DNA of 64,000 nucleotides. It comes from Candidatus Zhuqueibacterota bacterium (GTDB lineage: Bacteria > Zhuqueibacterota > Zhuqueibacteria > Zhuqueibacterales > Zhuqueibacteraceae). Within the stretch, counting starts at the first letter, position 1; each line of letters begins with the position of its first letter. Position numbers and translations under genes: made by a program. The stretch is from positions 62,001 through 126,000 of the forward strand of contig JAKEEU010000405.1 of assembly GCA_022616415.1 (NCBI GenBank), written 5' to 3'. Shown piece after piece: positions 24,141 to 33,500 of the stretch. The notes below the pieces were generated by a model, which saw only the letters and a list, made by a program, of their open reading frames with translations, searched no databases and was not told where the DNA came from.

Positions 24141-25070
24141 TCATTCGAGCGTGATATGGAAGTAAATTTCTCCCCAGCGGTGGCCGTCGACGCTTTCAAT
24201 CGCCAGCGTGTATTCGCCGTCGTCCCAATAGTCGTGGTGATAATAGCACCAGTCGTGATCCTTTCCCGGTTTGATACTGATGGTATGTTTGGCGCGCGAG
24301 AGCAAATTCGAGCCTTGGTAAATAGAGAAACGCAGCGGCACGGAAATCGTGGCGTCTCCCGTATTCTGAAAAATCATGCGCGCGACCAAAAACATGTTCG
24401 AGCCCGCCAGACGAAAGATGTTGCTGCCGCGTCGCTCGCGAAACAGCGAGCAATCCTGGGCGCGCGCTTCGTCATCTTCCATAAACACTGCGACGGTTCG
24501 CAGACGCACGCGCTCGTAATTGGAATCAAAAATCTCTTTGGTCACTTCATTGATACGGCCTTTTTCCAAACGCAAGCGCCGCAGATCGTCCTGCCGCAAC
24601 GTGAGGCTGTCACTCACGGCGCCGATCTTCACGCGGTACAGGCCGGTGGGCACGTCGTCAAGGCGCAATGGGGTCGTGCCTTTTTCATCGCCATTCAGCA
24701 GAATCGGCAAGCCCGGCGGATTGCTGCTCAAAATCAAAGAGGCGGTGGTGCGGCGCAGACGGAATTCGTACCGTTTGGGATAAGAACGAATCCGCATTCG
24801 CGCCGGCAGCAAATGCACACGAATTTCCGACACCCGGTCACTCTCGATGCGAACATTTCGCGTGGTGGTCTGATAACCTTCCTTTTCAATGCGCAGCTCA
24901 TAAGTTCCAGGGCTGAGCATGCCCGCCGAATCCGCCCGCGCATCATTAATATAAACTTTGGCGCCGCCCGGTTGTGCCATAACCCGATAATAGCCGGGTT
25001 GCGCCCACGCTTTGCCACCACACGTCAACAAGAATAAGGACAACAGCACGAAGTTCCGATACATAATCAT
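24141..25070 (-). CDS. Secreted PEGA-domain protein
   Basis: 309 residues with a signal peptide (LLSLFLLTCGGKAWA). Two PEGA modules follow: GYYRVMAQPGGAKVYINDAR with SPGTYELRIEKEGYQ, and LILSSNPPGLPILLNGDEKGTTPLRLDDVPTGLY. These small beta domains sit in cell-surface or periplasmic proteins and may bind surface carbohydrate. The C-terminal 120 residues look like a beta sandwich for which I have no family name. It stands alone between repeat blocks. The start ATG overlaps the outer arm of the inverted-repeat element at 25069. Confidence 0.75.
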   Translation of the reverse strand: MIMYRNFVLLSLFLLTCGGKAWAQPGYYRVMAQPGGAKVYINDARADSAGMLSPGTYELRIEKEGYQTTTRNVRIESDRVSEIRVHLLPARMRIRSYPKRYEFRLRRTTASLILSSNPPGLPILLNGDEKGTTPLRLDDVPTGLYRVKIGAVSDSLTLRQDDLRRLRLEKGRINEVTKEIFDSNYERVRLRTVAVFMEDDEARAQDCSLFRERRGSNIFRLAGSNMFLVARMIFQNTGDATISVPLRFSIYQGSNLLSRAKHTISIKPGKDHDWCYYHHDYWDDGEYTLAIESVDGHRWGEIYFHITLE

Positions 25071-25218
25071 TCACAAACTTTTGGGACAGGCCACGTTTGT
25101 CCATCGGACGGTAGGTAGCTTGTCAACCCTGTTGGTATTTTATCACATGCGAATAACACCGGTTAAAACACAGTATTCACGTCATCCATAAAATACCGAC
25201 ATTCAGGGGTTTGTGAAT
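25069..25218. repeat. MITE-like element with nested inverted repeats
   Basis: Outer arms ATTCACAAAC (25069-25078) and GTTTGTGAAT (25209-25218) are perfectly inverted, as are inner arms GGTATTTTAT (25134-25143) and ATAAAATACC (25188-25197). Total length 150 bp, non-coding. This could be a miniature inverted-repeat element or a long leader hairpin of the PEGA gene. Confidence 0.5.
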
Positions 25219-25283
25219 AATTTAAGCTAAAGTTTTATGAGATTGTAACGATTCAGCTAAAACGCTGCGGTTGCAAAAGCCTT

Positions 25284-25360
25284 AAGACAAAATAATGATT
25301 GACAAAATGATTAAGTAAAAGACGGAAATCATTTTCATATTTAATGATATCTTATGACTG
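25284..25360. repeat. GACAAAATAATTAA-type AT-rich repeat
   Basis: AAGACAAAATAATGATTGAC and ACAAAATGATTAAG repeat the text seen at 16859-16921. It is a dispersed AT-rich intergenic repeat without visible coding capacity. Confidence 0.5.
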
Positions 25361-25469
25361 ATATTATAATGCGGCTGCGGTCGAGATGCAAATGATTTTT
25401 GTGCGGAACCGTGAATTTCCTTCAGATTTTGAGTTTTGCAATTTTTTCAAATTTTTTTTTAAAAACCCC

Positions 25470-25498
25470 TTGACTTTCCATCAATTTTGTATTATATT
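25470..25498 (+). promoter_or_regulatory. Strong promoter in front of a candidate small RNA
   Basis: TTGACT (25470-25475), a 17-base spacer, and TATATT (25493-25498). No gene of normal size follows on this strand. Transcription should start near 25505. Confidence 0.65.
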
Positions 25499-25504
25499 AT
25501 ACTT

Positions 25505-25625
25505 TGGAATTGAGAAAAAATGGCGTGCTGTACGAGTTGTTTCGATACAAACTACGAGATCCCCCCCCAGTCTCGTAAGTTTGAACCGGGTTATCGGAGC
25601 GGCAAACGGCGGCGCGCCTTTTTTA
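25505..25625 (+). ncRNA. Candidate structured small RNA with C-rich loop
   Basis: A closing stem pairs GGCGTGCTG (25522-25530) with CGGCGCGCC (25610-25618), nine pairs counting two G-U, followed directly by six Ts, like an intrinsic terminator. Inside, ACGAGA/TCTCGT (25554-25559, 25571-25576) closes a loop of TCCCCCCCCAG, and AGTTGT/ACAAACT can form another helix. Unpaired C-rich loops let bacterial sRNAs bind ribosome sites. No known RNA family is recognised. A 48-codon frame from 25520 (MACCTSCFDTNY...) overlaps it and is the main alternative reading. Confidence 0.5.
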
Positions 25626-25715
25626 TTTCGGGGTTTGCCTTCTATACACTCAAAAACAAAAGCTGATCATCTTTCCCTAACTTTAAAAAGCAAAGTTCGA
25701 AACAATCTATAAAAT

Positions 25716-25755
25716 GCAAAACACCCGCTTGGGCTTGACTCAGGGCGGGCGTTGC
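25716..25755. terminator. Hairpin behind the secreted-protein gene
   Basis: AACACCCGC (25720-25728 area) and GCGGGCGTT form a strong stem around a TTGGGCTTGACTCAGG loop. It lies about 80 bases past the stop of the minus-strand secreted-protein gene, with T-rich DNA on the far side in that direction. The rest of 25626-25833 shows no gene. Confidence 0.5.
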
Positions 25756-25833
25756 TATTTCTGCCCCCAAACTGCCAGAAACCTGCTTGTTCAAAAAAGA
25801 AGCTTGAACATTTTTAAAACTCTGTGTTGCGAA

Positions 25834-26871
25834 TTATTTGACCAACGCCAGCTTTTTCGTCAGGACGACAACGGCGCCATTAGACGATTTGACTTCGAGA
25901 CGATAAAAATAGATGCCACTCGTCACGCTATTGCCAGCGCTATCACGACCATCCCAGCGTATCACATATTCACCAGCATTCTTTACACCGGCTTCAAGCT
26001 GTGCCACCCGTCGGCCGGTAAGGTCGTAGATCGCAAGCAAGGCTTGTCCTTTAAAAGGCATGTTGTAACGAATTGTGGTTTCCGGATTAAACGGATTAGG
26101 ATAGTTTTGATAAAGCTGGAAATGAGATCTTCCTTCAAGCCGTTCATTGATGGCTGTGACCATTGACGTGACCTCTACCAAGTCCAAAAACAGTGCGTCG
26201 CCTTCAACTGACGTATTTGCGACATGCTCTCGAAAAGCAATAAAAATATCGGAACCGGGTTCCACAAAATCTGTTAATGTAAATTGATATTGTTTCCATT
26301 CGTTGTTTCCGGGCCCTGAAAAGGCTAACGTTGCCACTTTGGTAGTAAATGAGCGTGTGCTGTCATCGGTGGTCGAGATTAGTACATCCAAAGTGTCACC
26401 ATACTCCAAGAAGTATCTCAGATAAAACCTGAGCGTATCCCCATTTTGTACATTCATTATCCGAGGTGTGATCAGCCACTGAGCTGTTTGCTGCCCAGTT
26501 GTCAGTGATCCATCCGCATCGCCTGTTAGCCAACTGGTAAAGGCGACAAATTGCCCTCCATCCGGGGGTGCATCAAAGACTGAGCCTGGTGAAAAGCCAG
26601 GTACATCCATTCCAACGTTTCCGCGCGCCCAACCCGTACCGCCGAAATTTGTTGCTTTCTTCCAGCCGGCGGGTGGAAATGTATCCTCCTCAAAAGACTC
26701 CCGGGACAATTGCCCCGACGATTTTGTTGACTGTGCAGTAGTATTCATGATTTCAACCTTTACGCTATTTTCAGTACGGCTGGCGTTTACTCGCTCCTGA
26801 GCATGTAAAATGGTGCAGATGCAAAGCAGCATAGCGACAGCAGCGATTGTTTTTGACGAGTTTTTACTCAT
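25834..26871 (-). CDS. Secreted protein with C-terminal sorting/FlgD-like domain
   Basis: 345 residues. A signal peptide (TIAAVAMLLCICTILHA) is followed by a jelly-roll-like domain, ESFEEDTFPPAGWKKATN to FLDLVEVTSM, of the cleaved-adhesin/choice-of-anchor type. The end, FQLYQNYPNPFNPETTIRY to SGIYFYRLEVKSS, is the C-terminal module seen in type IX-like secreted proteins of the FCB group. It is probably exported and surface-attached. ATG 26871 has GAGGAAGG six bases upstream; the longer frame from 26991 lacks this. It lies just downstream of the eCIS operon but is not a CIS component. Confidence 0.82.
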   Translation of the reverse strand: MSKNSSKTIAAVAMLLCICTILHAQERVNASRTENSVKVEIMNTTAQSTKSSGQLSRESFEEDTFPPAGWKKATNFGGTGWARGNVGMDVPGFSPGSVFDAPPDGGQFVAFTSWLTGDADGSLTTGQQTAQWLITPRIMNVQNGDTLRFYLRYFLEYGDTLDVLISTTDDSTRSFTTKVATLAFSGPGNNEWKQYQFTLTDFVEPGSDIFIAFREHVANTSVEGDALFLDLVEVTSMVTAINERLEGRSHFQLYQNYPNPFNPETTIRYNMPFKGQALLAIYDLTGRRVAQLEAGVKNAGEYVIRWDGRDSAGNSVTSGIYFYRLEVKSSNGAVVVLTKKLALVK

Positions 26872-27023
26872 TACGGCCTTCCTCAATAAATATTTTGATT
26901 GTTTCCAGAAACGCCTGCAAAAATATCCTGAAACTTGGGAAAGGGGCAGGGGTGTGTGCATATCGCGTTTCTGCTGAAAAGAATGAAACATGAAACAGGC
27001 TTACTTTTGCCACTTTCAATAAG

Positions 27024-29513
27024 TCAAGTCTTGATACAATACATGAGCGCAACGTTTCTTGGCCTTGTTTCGGGGCCGGGCCTGACGGTTACGCCCGCGA
27101 AGTCGGTTGGTGCGCCAAGATTGGCGTTAGAAGACTGAATGTTCGCCGCTCCGTTGTTTATGCTTATTCCTGTAGTGCTTGAATCAGTCAATGCCGCCCC
27201 AATATAATCGACCCCGACTTTGGTCGTTGGTGCTGCTTCAAAATCCCCGGCACTCCCAGTAGATGTCGGCGCAAGATGGCGATGCCCGGGATCCGTGATC
27301 AAATGCGTATGACCAGCGTCGTTGTGCGTATGGCCGGCATCCGCATGTGTATGAGTTTGTATTTGATCGAATTGCAGGCTGCCGAAATTCCTGCCGGGGT
27401 CAACACCCCTGCCATTGTCCCATCCTCGTACGAATTCGCCCTGCAGATTGGGGACCGTCACGGGCGCGCCAAGCGCAAATCGATCTTTCAACGCCTTGTA
27501 TAAATCCGGAAACTCAGCTTCGGTGACTTCCTGGCCGTTACATTCCAGCCAACCTTCAGGAGGTTCGGTATTGGCAAAGGCCATGATCATGCCGGTAGGA
27601 ACGATTCGGTGCGAGAGATAATCGAGCGCCGCTGCTACCGTTTGTGGCAACGACTCCGAAAATCGACTCCCGGGAACTTTGTGCTTGAATGGTAATTTGG
27701 CAGCATCAAGGAAGAGCAGCAGACCGGCTAGGGCATCCTGGACTGTTACTCTGCCATTGCTATCAAGATCAGGCCAATTTTCCAGGGTTTCTTCTTCAGA
27801 ATCGCAAAACAATGAGTGCACGCTTGGAGGATCGCGCTGAGTTTCCGAACAAGGCTCAATTTCAAAAGCCACTGCCGGCGCGCGACTGATATTCGCATTG
27901 AAACGGACAGGTAAGTGCAAATGAGGTTTGTGAAGAGGGTCCTCAGGATCTCTTAATGTGGCCGTCACCTGTTGGCTTTGATTATTCTTGTCGATCTTAA
28001 AGATACACTCAGCAACGCCATTTTCATCCGTTTCGACTTCGATTGGTTCGCGCGTGAAGTTTCTGCCAATGGTTCTAATTTGTCCCTCGCCGACAGTCAC
28101 ATCGAAAAGGACTTTAGCTCCAATAATTCGAATCAGGCCATTGGTAACACCGACTTGAAGCGGCTGCGGGAGTTCATCGCCAGGTAATGCCTCTTGACCG
28201 TCACCACTGACTTTGAAGATGTTAATTTGCTCTGCCAGCGGTGAGAATACTGGACGGCAGTTATGTCTAAACTCCCAGGTTCCATCCCTGAATCCGAGAA
28301 CTCCTAGTCGACAATAGTGATGTTCATTGCCGGAACGCTCTTGTAAAGCAGGCTCCCCATCTATGGCTGGCCATTCGATTTGTCCAGTTGCAATTCGCGC
28401 CGGAATCAGCCAGTAATCACCGGCTTTATATGCATCATTTTCGCCAAACTTTACTTCAATTCCATCTTCGAGCAGTATCCAGGAATTTGCAGAGGTTCTA
28501 ATTTCGGCAGTCGTCTTCTGGTCCCACCGACGGACTTTCGGGGTCGCGTCCTGCGGAAAGTTTGCCCGTGTAATACCTCTAGGATCGGTGACAGTAGCGG
28601 GATCAAAGACAATCTCCACGCCGTTCAGAACGGATTTGACTCGCGCCAGCGCGCCGGGTATTCCGTTCAGCTCGTGCAAATCATCCGTTACTTCTATCCA
28701 ATCGCCGGGTATGAATCCATGCAGCTCATCTCGTGCCGGTTGCTCGATGGTCACCGAGTCGTTGTTTTTGATCTCACGGATTGCTGCGGCAATTGCTCCG
28801 TTTTCTCGGGACCATTTGAATGTAGCCTGCCCGGTTTGACCGGAGGTATGAATTTCAACACGGTAAAGCTGATTTTCCGTGCCGCGAAATCCCGAGGTGG
28901 GAGGGACCACACAAGGATCTCGCGATACGATGGTTCCGGCGTTGACGCGGGCGCTGAGACGCGCCGTTCGCGGTTGAGTTAATTGATCCCAGTCGTCAAA
29001 TCTTTCGCCACAAACATTGAGCGCGGACGTTCTTGGCGGCAATTTGAAATACTTAACCTGCCAGGTCGTTTTTGTCCGTGTTGCCGTATCTGCGCCATTC
29101 AAAGCGACTTCACGAATTGTCTCATCTTCGATTCCGGTTATGTGGCGCTTCCAAACATCCAAATAAAACATGTAGAAACCGGGATCCACAGGCAAGGGCT
29201 CACCATGAAAATCCGGTTGTTGTTCATAACTTCTATCTGATTCATTCTCACATAAAATGCCGTCTATATAGATCTTCCCCTTGGTAATGATAATTCCATC
29301 TTTGGCTTCATTGGTGATAATCTTGAATCCAGCATCTTTTCTCGACGCACCACACGTACCAATAACACTGCACATGCTCGTTTCACGCAGATGCGTTTGA
29401 ATATCCGCCTGCTCGTTCCAGTCCGCATCGAGCTGGGCGCGGCCCTGCTGCATGCGCACGCCGCTGTAGTGCTTTTCTCGTTTAAAGGTCAAGCGAGTGA
29501 AGTCGCCTTTCAC
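27024..29513 (-). CDS. eCIS tail fibre: DUF6519 domain plus phage tail collar
   Basis: 829 residues, last gene of the eCIS operon. The N-terminus (KGDFTRLTFKREKHYSGV, MQQGRAQLDADWNEQ) is a DUF6519 domain, about 300 residues long, shared with the protein at 35249-36868. A dockerin-like EF-hand follows (DLDSNGRVTVQDALAG). The C-terminus, PTGMIMAFANTEPPEGWLEC to GEFVRGWDNG, is a tail-collar domain, then a His-rich stretch with repeated GHTH (cf. metal-binding His in T4 gp12). It probably binds the target cell. GTG 29513 has GGAG six bases upstream and matches the start of its paralogue; the TTG at 29525 directly follows a stop. Confidence 0.85.
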   Translation of the reverse strand: MKGDFTRLTFKREKHYSGVRMQQGRAQLDADWNEQADIQTHLRETSMCSVIGTCGASRKDAGFKIITNEAKDGIIITKGKIYIDGILCENESDRSYEQQPDFHGEPLPVDPGFYMFYLDVWKRHITGIEDETIREVALNGADTATRTKTTWQVKYFKLPPRTSALNVCGERFDDWDQLTQPRTARLSARVNAGTIVSRDPCVVPPTSGFRGTENQLYRVEIHTSGQTGQATFKWSRENGAIAAAIREIKNNDSVTIEQPARDELHGFIPGDWIEVTDDLHELNGIPGALARVKSVLNGVEIVFDPATVTDPRGITRANFPQDATPKVRRWDQKTTAEIRTSANSWILLEDGIEVKFGENDAYKAGDYWLIPARIATGQIEWPAIDGEPALQERSGNEHHYCRLGVLGFRDGTWEFRHNCRPVFSPLAEQINIFKVSGDGQEALPGDELPQPLQVGVTNGLIRIIGAKVLFDVTVGEGQIRTIGRNFTREPIEVETDENGVAECIFKIDKNNQSQQVTATLRDPEDPLHKPHLHLPVRFNANISRAPAVAFEIEPCSETQRDPPSVHSLFCDSEEETLENWPDLDSNGRVTVQDALAGLLLFLDAAKLPFKHKVPGSRFSESLPQTVAAALDYLSHRIVPTGMIMAFANTEPPEGWLECNGQEVTEAEFPDLYKALKDRFALGAPVTVPNLQGEFVRGWDNGRGVDPGRNFGSLQFDQIQTHTHADAGHTHNDAGHTHLITDPGHRHLAPTSTGSAGDFEAAPTTKVGVDYIGAALTDSSTTGISINNGAANIQSSNANLGAPTDFAGVTVRPGPETRPRNVALMYCIKT

Positions 29514-29649
29514 GGATTGCTCCAATCAAGAAGAATATTGCTGTCAAAACAAAACGCTGCTAACTGTCAACCATCAAATCCACAATTGGGCTAATTGCTG
29601 TGCAAAGTGCAACTGTTTTCGGTTCCTCTGAAAACTATGCTTCATCTCC

Positions 29650-29768
29650 ACTGCTCGTTCCAATCCGCATCGAACTGGACGCGGCCCTGCTGCATGCGCA
29701 CGCTGCTATGGTGTTTTTCGCGTTTAAAGGTCGAGCGAGTAAAAGTCGCCTTTCGCAGATTGCTCCTT
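29650..29768 (-). pseudogene. Duplicated remnant of the DUF6519 5' end
   Basis: About 120 bases upstream of the fibre gene repeat its first 40 codons at roughly 85-90% identity by eye: GGAGCAATCTGCGAAAGGCG, then CGACCTTTAAACGCGAAAA, then CATGCAGCAGGGCCGCG. One extra T shifts the frame and the GTG start has become GCG, so it is dead. It marks an old tandem duplication or replacement of fibre genes at this end of the operon. Confidence 0.8.
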
Positions 29769-29787
29769 GATGACTCATTAACTGAAA

Positions 29788-30528
29788 TCACTTAGAGATT
29801 TCACGATAGCATTCTTGAAGTAAGTCTTCAGCTTCTTCATCAGGACCTTCAAGTTCGAGGTATTTCTTTAAGTGTGGAATTGCTTTTTCATACTCTTCTC
29901 TATCATAGTAATACACAGATAAATAATGATATACCTGTCCTAAAGACGTTCCTTTCTCTGCGAGAAGTCGAAACAGTTCAATTGCGGTTTGTTTTTCATC
30001 ATTTGACCATCTAATTACGGCTTCATAGTACTGTGTCTCATCTGACCTTCCCAAGTGCGCAATCCATGTCTCTAATGTCGTTAGGGCCTTATCAAATTCC
30101 CCATCTAAGATAGCTAACTCAGTTAGATTCTTCCACCCAGTCTTGATTTTGGGTGCCACCTTTGTGAGTTCGATTGCATATTTCTTAGCTCGATTGGTAT
30201 CTCCTAATCTGAGATTTCCTGCTAAAAGGGACAATAGGAGGGTGGAGTTGCGTCCTCCTGATTCGTAAGCTGCTTCATAAAGGCCTACGCTTACTTCGTA
30301 GTGGCCTTCAGCTTTGGTAATATCGCCAAAAAGTTCAAGCGCTTCGACATCTTCATCATCTATTTTAAGTGCCAAAGCACACTTTAACTTGGCAGACTGT
30401 ATATCGTTAGCCGAGAAAAGTTCTCGTGACTTATTAACAAGGGATCGCAAGAGTTCCTCCGCCTCTTTTGGAGTGAGCACTCTGTTTTGCCCATTAATTT
30501 CAATCTCCACTGGTTCATTTTTTGTCAT
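29788..30528 (-). CDS. TPR-repeat protein behind the toxin gene
   Basis: 246 residues. The N-terminal 40 are charged (EIEINGQNRVLTPKEAEELL); the rest is a helical solenoid of four to five TPR-like repeats (LKCALALKIDDEDVEALELFGDI, VYHYLSVYYYDREEYEKAIPHLKKYLELEG). It has no signal peptide, so it is cytosolic. The gene is visibly AT-richer than the structural eCIS genes, as is the 3' end of the giant gene 47 bases upstream. Both features suit a paired cargo module, with the TPR protein as immunity protein or loading chaperone. This role is inference. Confidence 0.7.
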   Translation of the reverse strand: MTKNEPVEIEINGQNRVLTPKEAEELLRSLVNKSRELFSANDIQSAKLKCALALKIDDEDVEALELFGDITKAEGHYEVSVGLYEAAYESGGRNSTLLLSLLAGNLRLGDTNRAKKYAIELTKVAPKIKTGWKNLTELAILDGEFDKALTTLETWIAHLGRSDETQYYEAVIRWSNDEKQTAIELFRLLAEKGTSLGQVYHYLSVYYYDREEYEKAIPHLKKYLELEGPDEEAEDLLQECYREISK

Positions 30529-30574
30529 TTTAGACCTTCATAGTTAGGATGTTAGCATAATAATACAGACGATC

Positions 30575-33500
30575 CTAAACATCTGTCTTTATAACGCCGC
30601 TCTTGGTGACAATAAAACGTCCAACAAGCTGTGGTATGGGGGTCTGTTTCCCTTCGATAATCACAACGCCTGTGCCAGTTCCGAGGATTTCCACTTCAAC
30701 TTTCTGTTGAAGTGGATGGATAGCATCTTCAGTCAATTTGGCCTCAATTGTACCTACAGTTTCATTGGTAAGTGTATCTATGATTATTATGTCAAACCTC
30801 CGACCACGGGCTTTCCCTGAAGGAAGTTGTAAAGTTGCACGACGGGGCAAGCGCCTTTTGGTAAACGCTGCAGTCGTCCGCAAGGTCACCTCCTCCTGAA
30901 CCTTAAACCGGTTATCCCCAATTGTTCCTCTGATACTATCAGCGAGCGCATCTGCGAACGCTACTCCCAACTCCCTTTTTATCTGTATTGGTAGTCCTGC
31001 TGATGTGACATCTGGATCAATTAGCTTCTCTAACGCTTTGTCCGTGACTTGCTTCACAAATTCCTGTTTTGATATTTTTCCCTCCTTGTAAGCTGTGGTT
31101 ATCTCATCGTCACCTTCAATTCTTTCTTCTCCTATCGTTTTCTTGCCATTACTTGCTGAGTAAATATAATCCCAGGTCGTTTCGCCTGCAACCACTTTAA
31201 TTGATTTGAAAATTGGATGGTCTCTCTTCACTTCATTGGCGACTTTTTCCGCATTTTCCTTCGATATTCTACCATTTTTCAGATATCGTTGTTCATCCCG
31301 ATTTATTGCACTGAGTCCTGCTTCAACCTTGGCATCGTGTTGAGGATCTGCCGTTTCCGGTGCTTTTTCTTCCTTCTTCCCAAACCCTAACAGCTTCCCA
31401 GCTTTCTTAATCAATTTCACCGCCTGTGCAACCACCCAATCGATGGCCTTGCTGATCGGTGCACGGATTTTTTCGATAATGGTTTTGATTTTCTCGCTTA
31501 TTCCACTCAATCCCAGCAGGGCAGCGAGAAAACTGATCAACACCGGCACGGACTTGGCGAGCGCATCTTCAACAAGCTTGGCTGCTGCGTCCAGGGCGCC
31601 TTTGGCGATGGCCGACACTGAGTCAATGACCGCATTCACCAAAGCCAGAATCTGTTTACCACGTTCGATAAAAAATTTGACAATGTCAATAATTAATTTG
31701 ACAGCTTTGACAAAAGCCGAAGCCGGGTTGAGCAAACTCAGCACCCAAGTGATGCCGGCAATGATGATCTTCTCCTGTACAAAACTCTTGATGGTATCGA
31801 AAATCTGCGACTTGATGTCACCGACTTTTTCTTTGATAAATTCCCATATCCCAATCGGCCCTTCGGTAATGAAGATCTTGAAAATCTCAGCGAACTGTTC
31901 GAGCTTGCTGACCACTTCTTCACCCACAAGCTGCACCGCTCGTCGCCGGAATGCCGCGTAGGTCAGTTGCAGAATCTGCATGACCAAACTGAAAATGCCC
32001 TTCAAATCAAACTTTTCCGGCAGTTGAATGCCGGCTTCCGCAAACGCGCCGAGCAGCCAGCCCATCAATCCTTGCTGCAAATGCTCGCCGATCTTGCTCA
32101 TGAAGTTTTGCAGACCTTGCTTGACGCCAGTGACGAGATTCCCCAGAAATCCGATCGGGTCTCTGATAATCAACGACACCGCTTCGGCGGCCTTCGCCAG
32201 CACGCTCACGAGAGCATTCTTAAGCTCGATGATGGTCGCAATCACGCCTTTGATTGCGTCACGTGCGGCATCCACCAAGCCGCGATTGGCCGCTTTCATT
32301 TCGTCAACGTGGGCATTCAGCGCTTTGAGATTTTCCGTGTACTTCTGGGCCAGCGATTCGATCAATTGGTTTTTCTTCTCATCAACGCTTTGCTCCAGCT
32401 CGTCAAATTTGCTTTGAATGTTTTGCGCGGCTTCCTCACCGAATTTTTGCAGGGCCAGCGGCAAGCTCTTGACATAGTCGCGGATTTCCTGCTTGCCGGT
32501 GGCGATTTCGTTCTTGGCCTCGGTCAAACCGGTTTCGACGAGTGTAGCGATATCGTCGATGACCTTATCCATTTCATTTAGATAGAGCTGGCGGCCTTCT
32601 TCGTAGAATGCGTTGACTTCGTCTGGTAGGCCGAGAACCTTGTCTTTCAGCCAGAGCGCCCATCCGGTTACTCCGTCGTAGCGTTCCTTCTTGTAGGCCT
32701 CCATCCGTTGTTCGACATAATCCTCAAAGCTGCGCTGCGCCGCCGCCGCCCCCTGGTCAAATCTCTGGTTGACCTCGGTATCGAGGCGCTCCAGGCGCTG
32801 CTCAACTTTTTCTTTGGTGCGCGCATAGATGCCTTCGATTTGCGTGGCGATCTCGCTGCGTTTCTGCTGGTCACTGCTCTTGCCGACGTTTTGCTGTTCC
32901 AGAACTTGCGTGAGCTGCTGCGCGCGTTCGCCATGCATGCCTTCGAGATTTATCTTGGCGGCAGTTTGCGCTTCGGTCTGAGCACCCGCGAGCGTGGCTT
33001 CTTCATCTTTGCGATAGGCCTGCGGCGCTTCCGCGGCATCGGTTTGTGCCGTTTTCTTGGCCTCGACCGCGGCCTGGAAGCTCGGCTCGTTGGACTTTTG
33101 CAGTTGCTCTTCGGTGATCTCAGCATCCGCCATTTGCTGATCAAGCGCTTTGCTACCTTCTTGCAAAGATACTTCGGACGCAGTCTTGGGTTTGGGCGCA
33201 GCTTGCGCGGCGGCGAGGTCAGGAGGTGGCGGCCCGGCTGCTGCTGGCGGCAGCGGTTTTACCGGCTTGGGCTCAATGCCGGTGGTATCCGGTTTTTCCG
33301 CGACTTTTTCCGAGAGCGCACCCTGGGCTTGTGCCTTGTCTTTCGCGACTTGCGTGGTGAGATGACCTTTGACCGTATCGAGCCTGCCGCTTTCTTTAAA
33401 TTCATCGGCCTGTTCGAGCGTCTTGGGCGCTATCGCGGCAATTCTCTCGAGCACCGCAGCCTTAAATCCGGCGCGATCAAATGGCTTGGGCTGCTGCTGA

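Noticed and set aside
25714..26166. 150-residue plus-strand frame
   Set aside because: It overlaps the 3' end of the secreted-protein gene, which has strong domain evidence on the minus strand.
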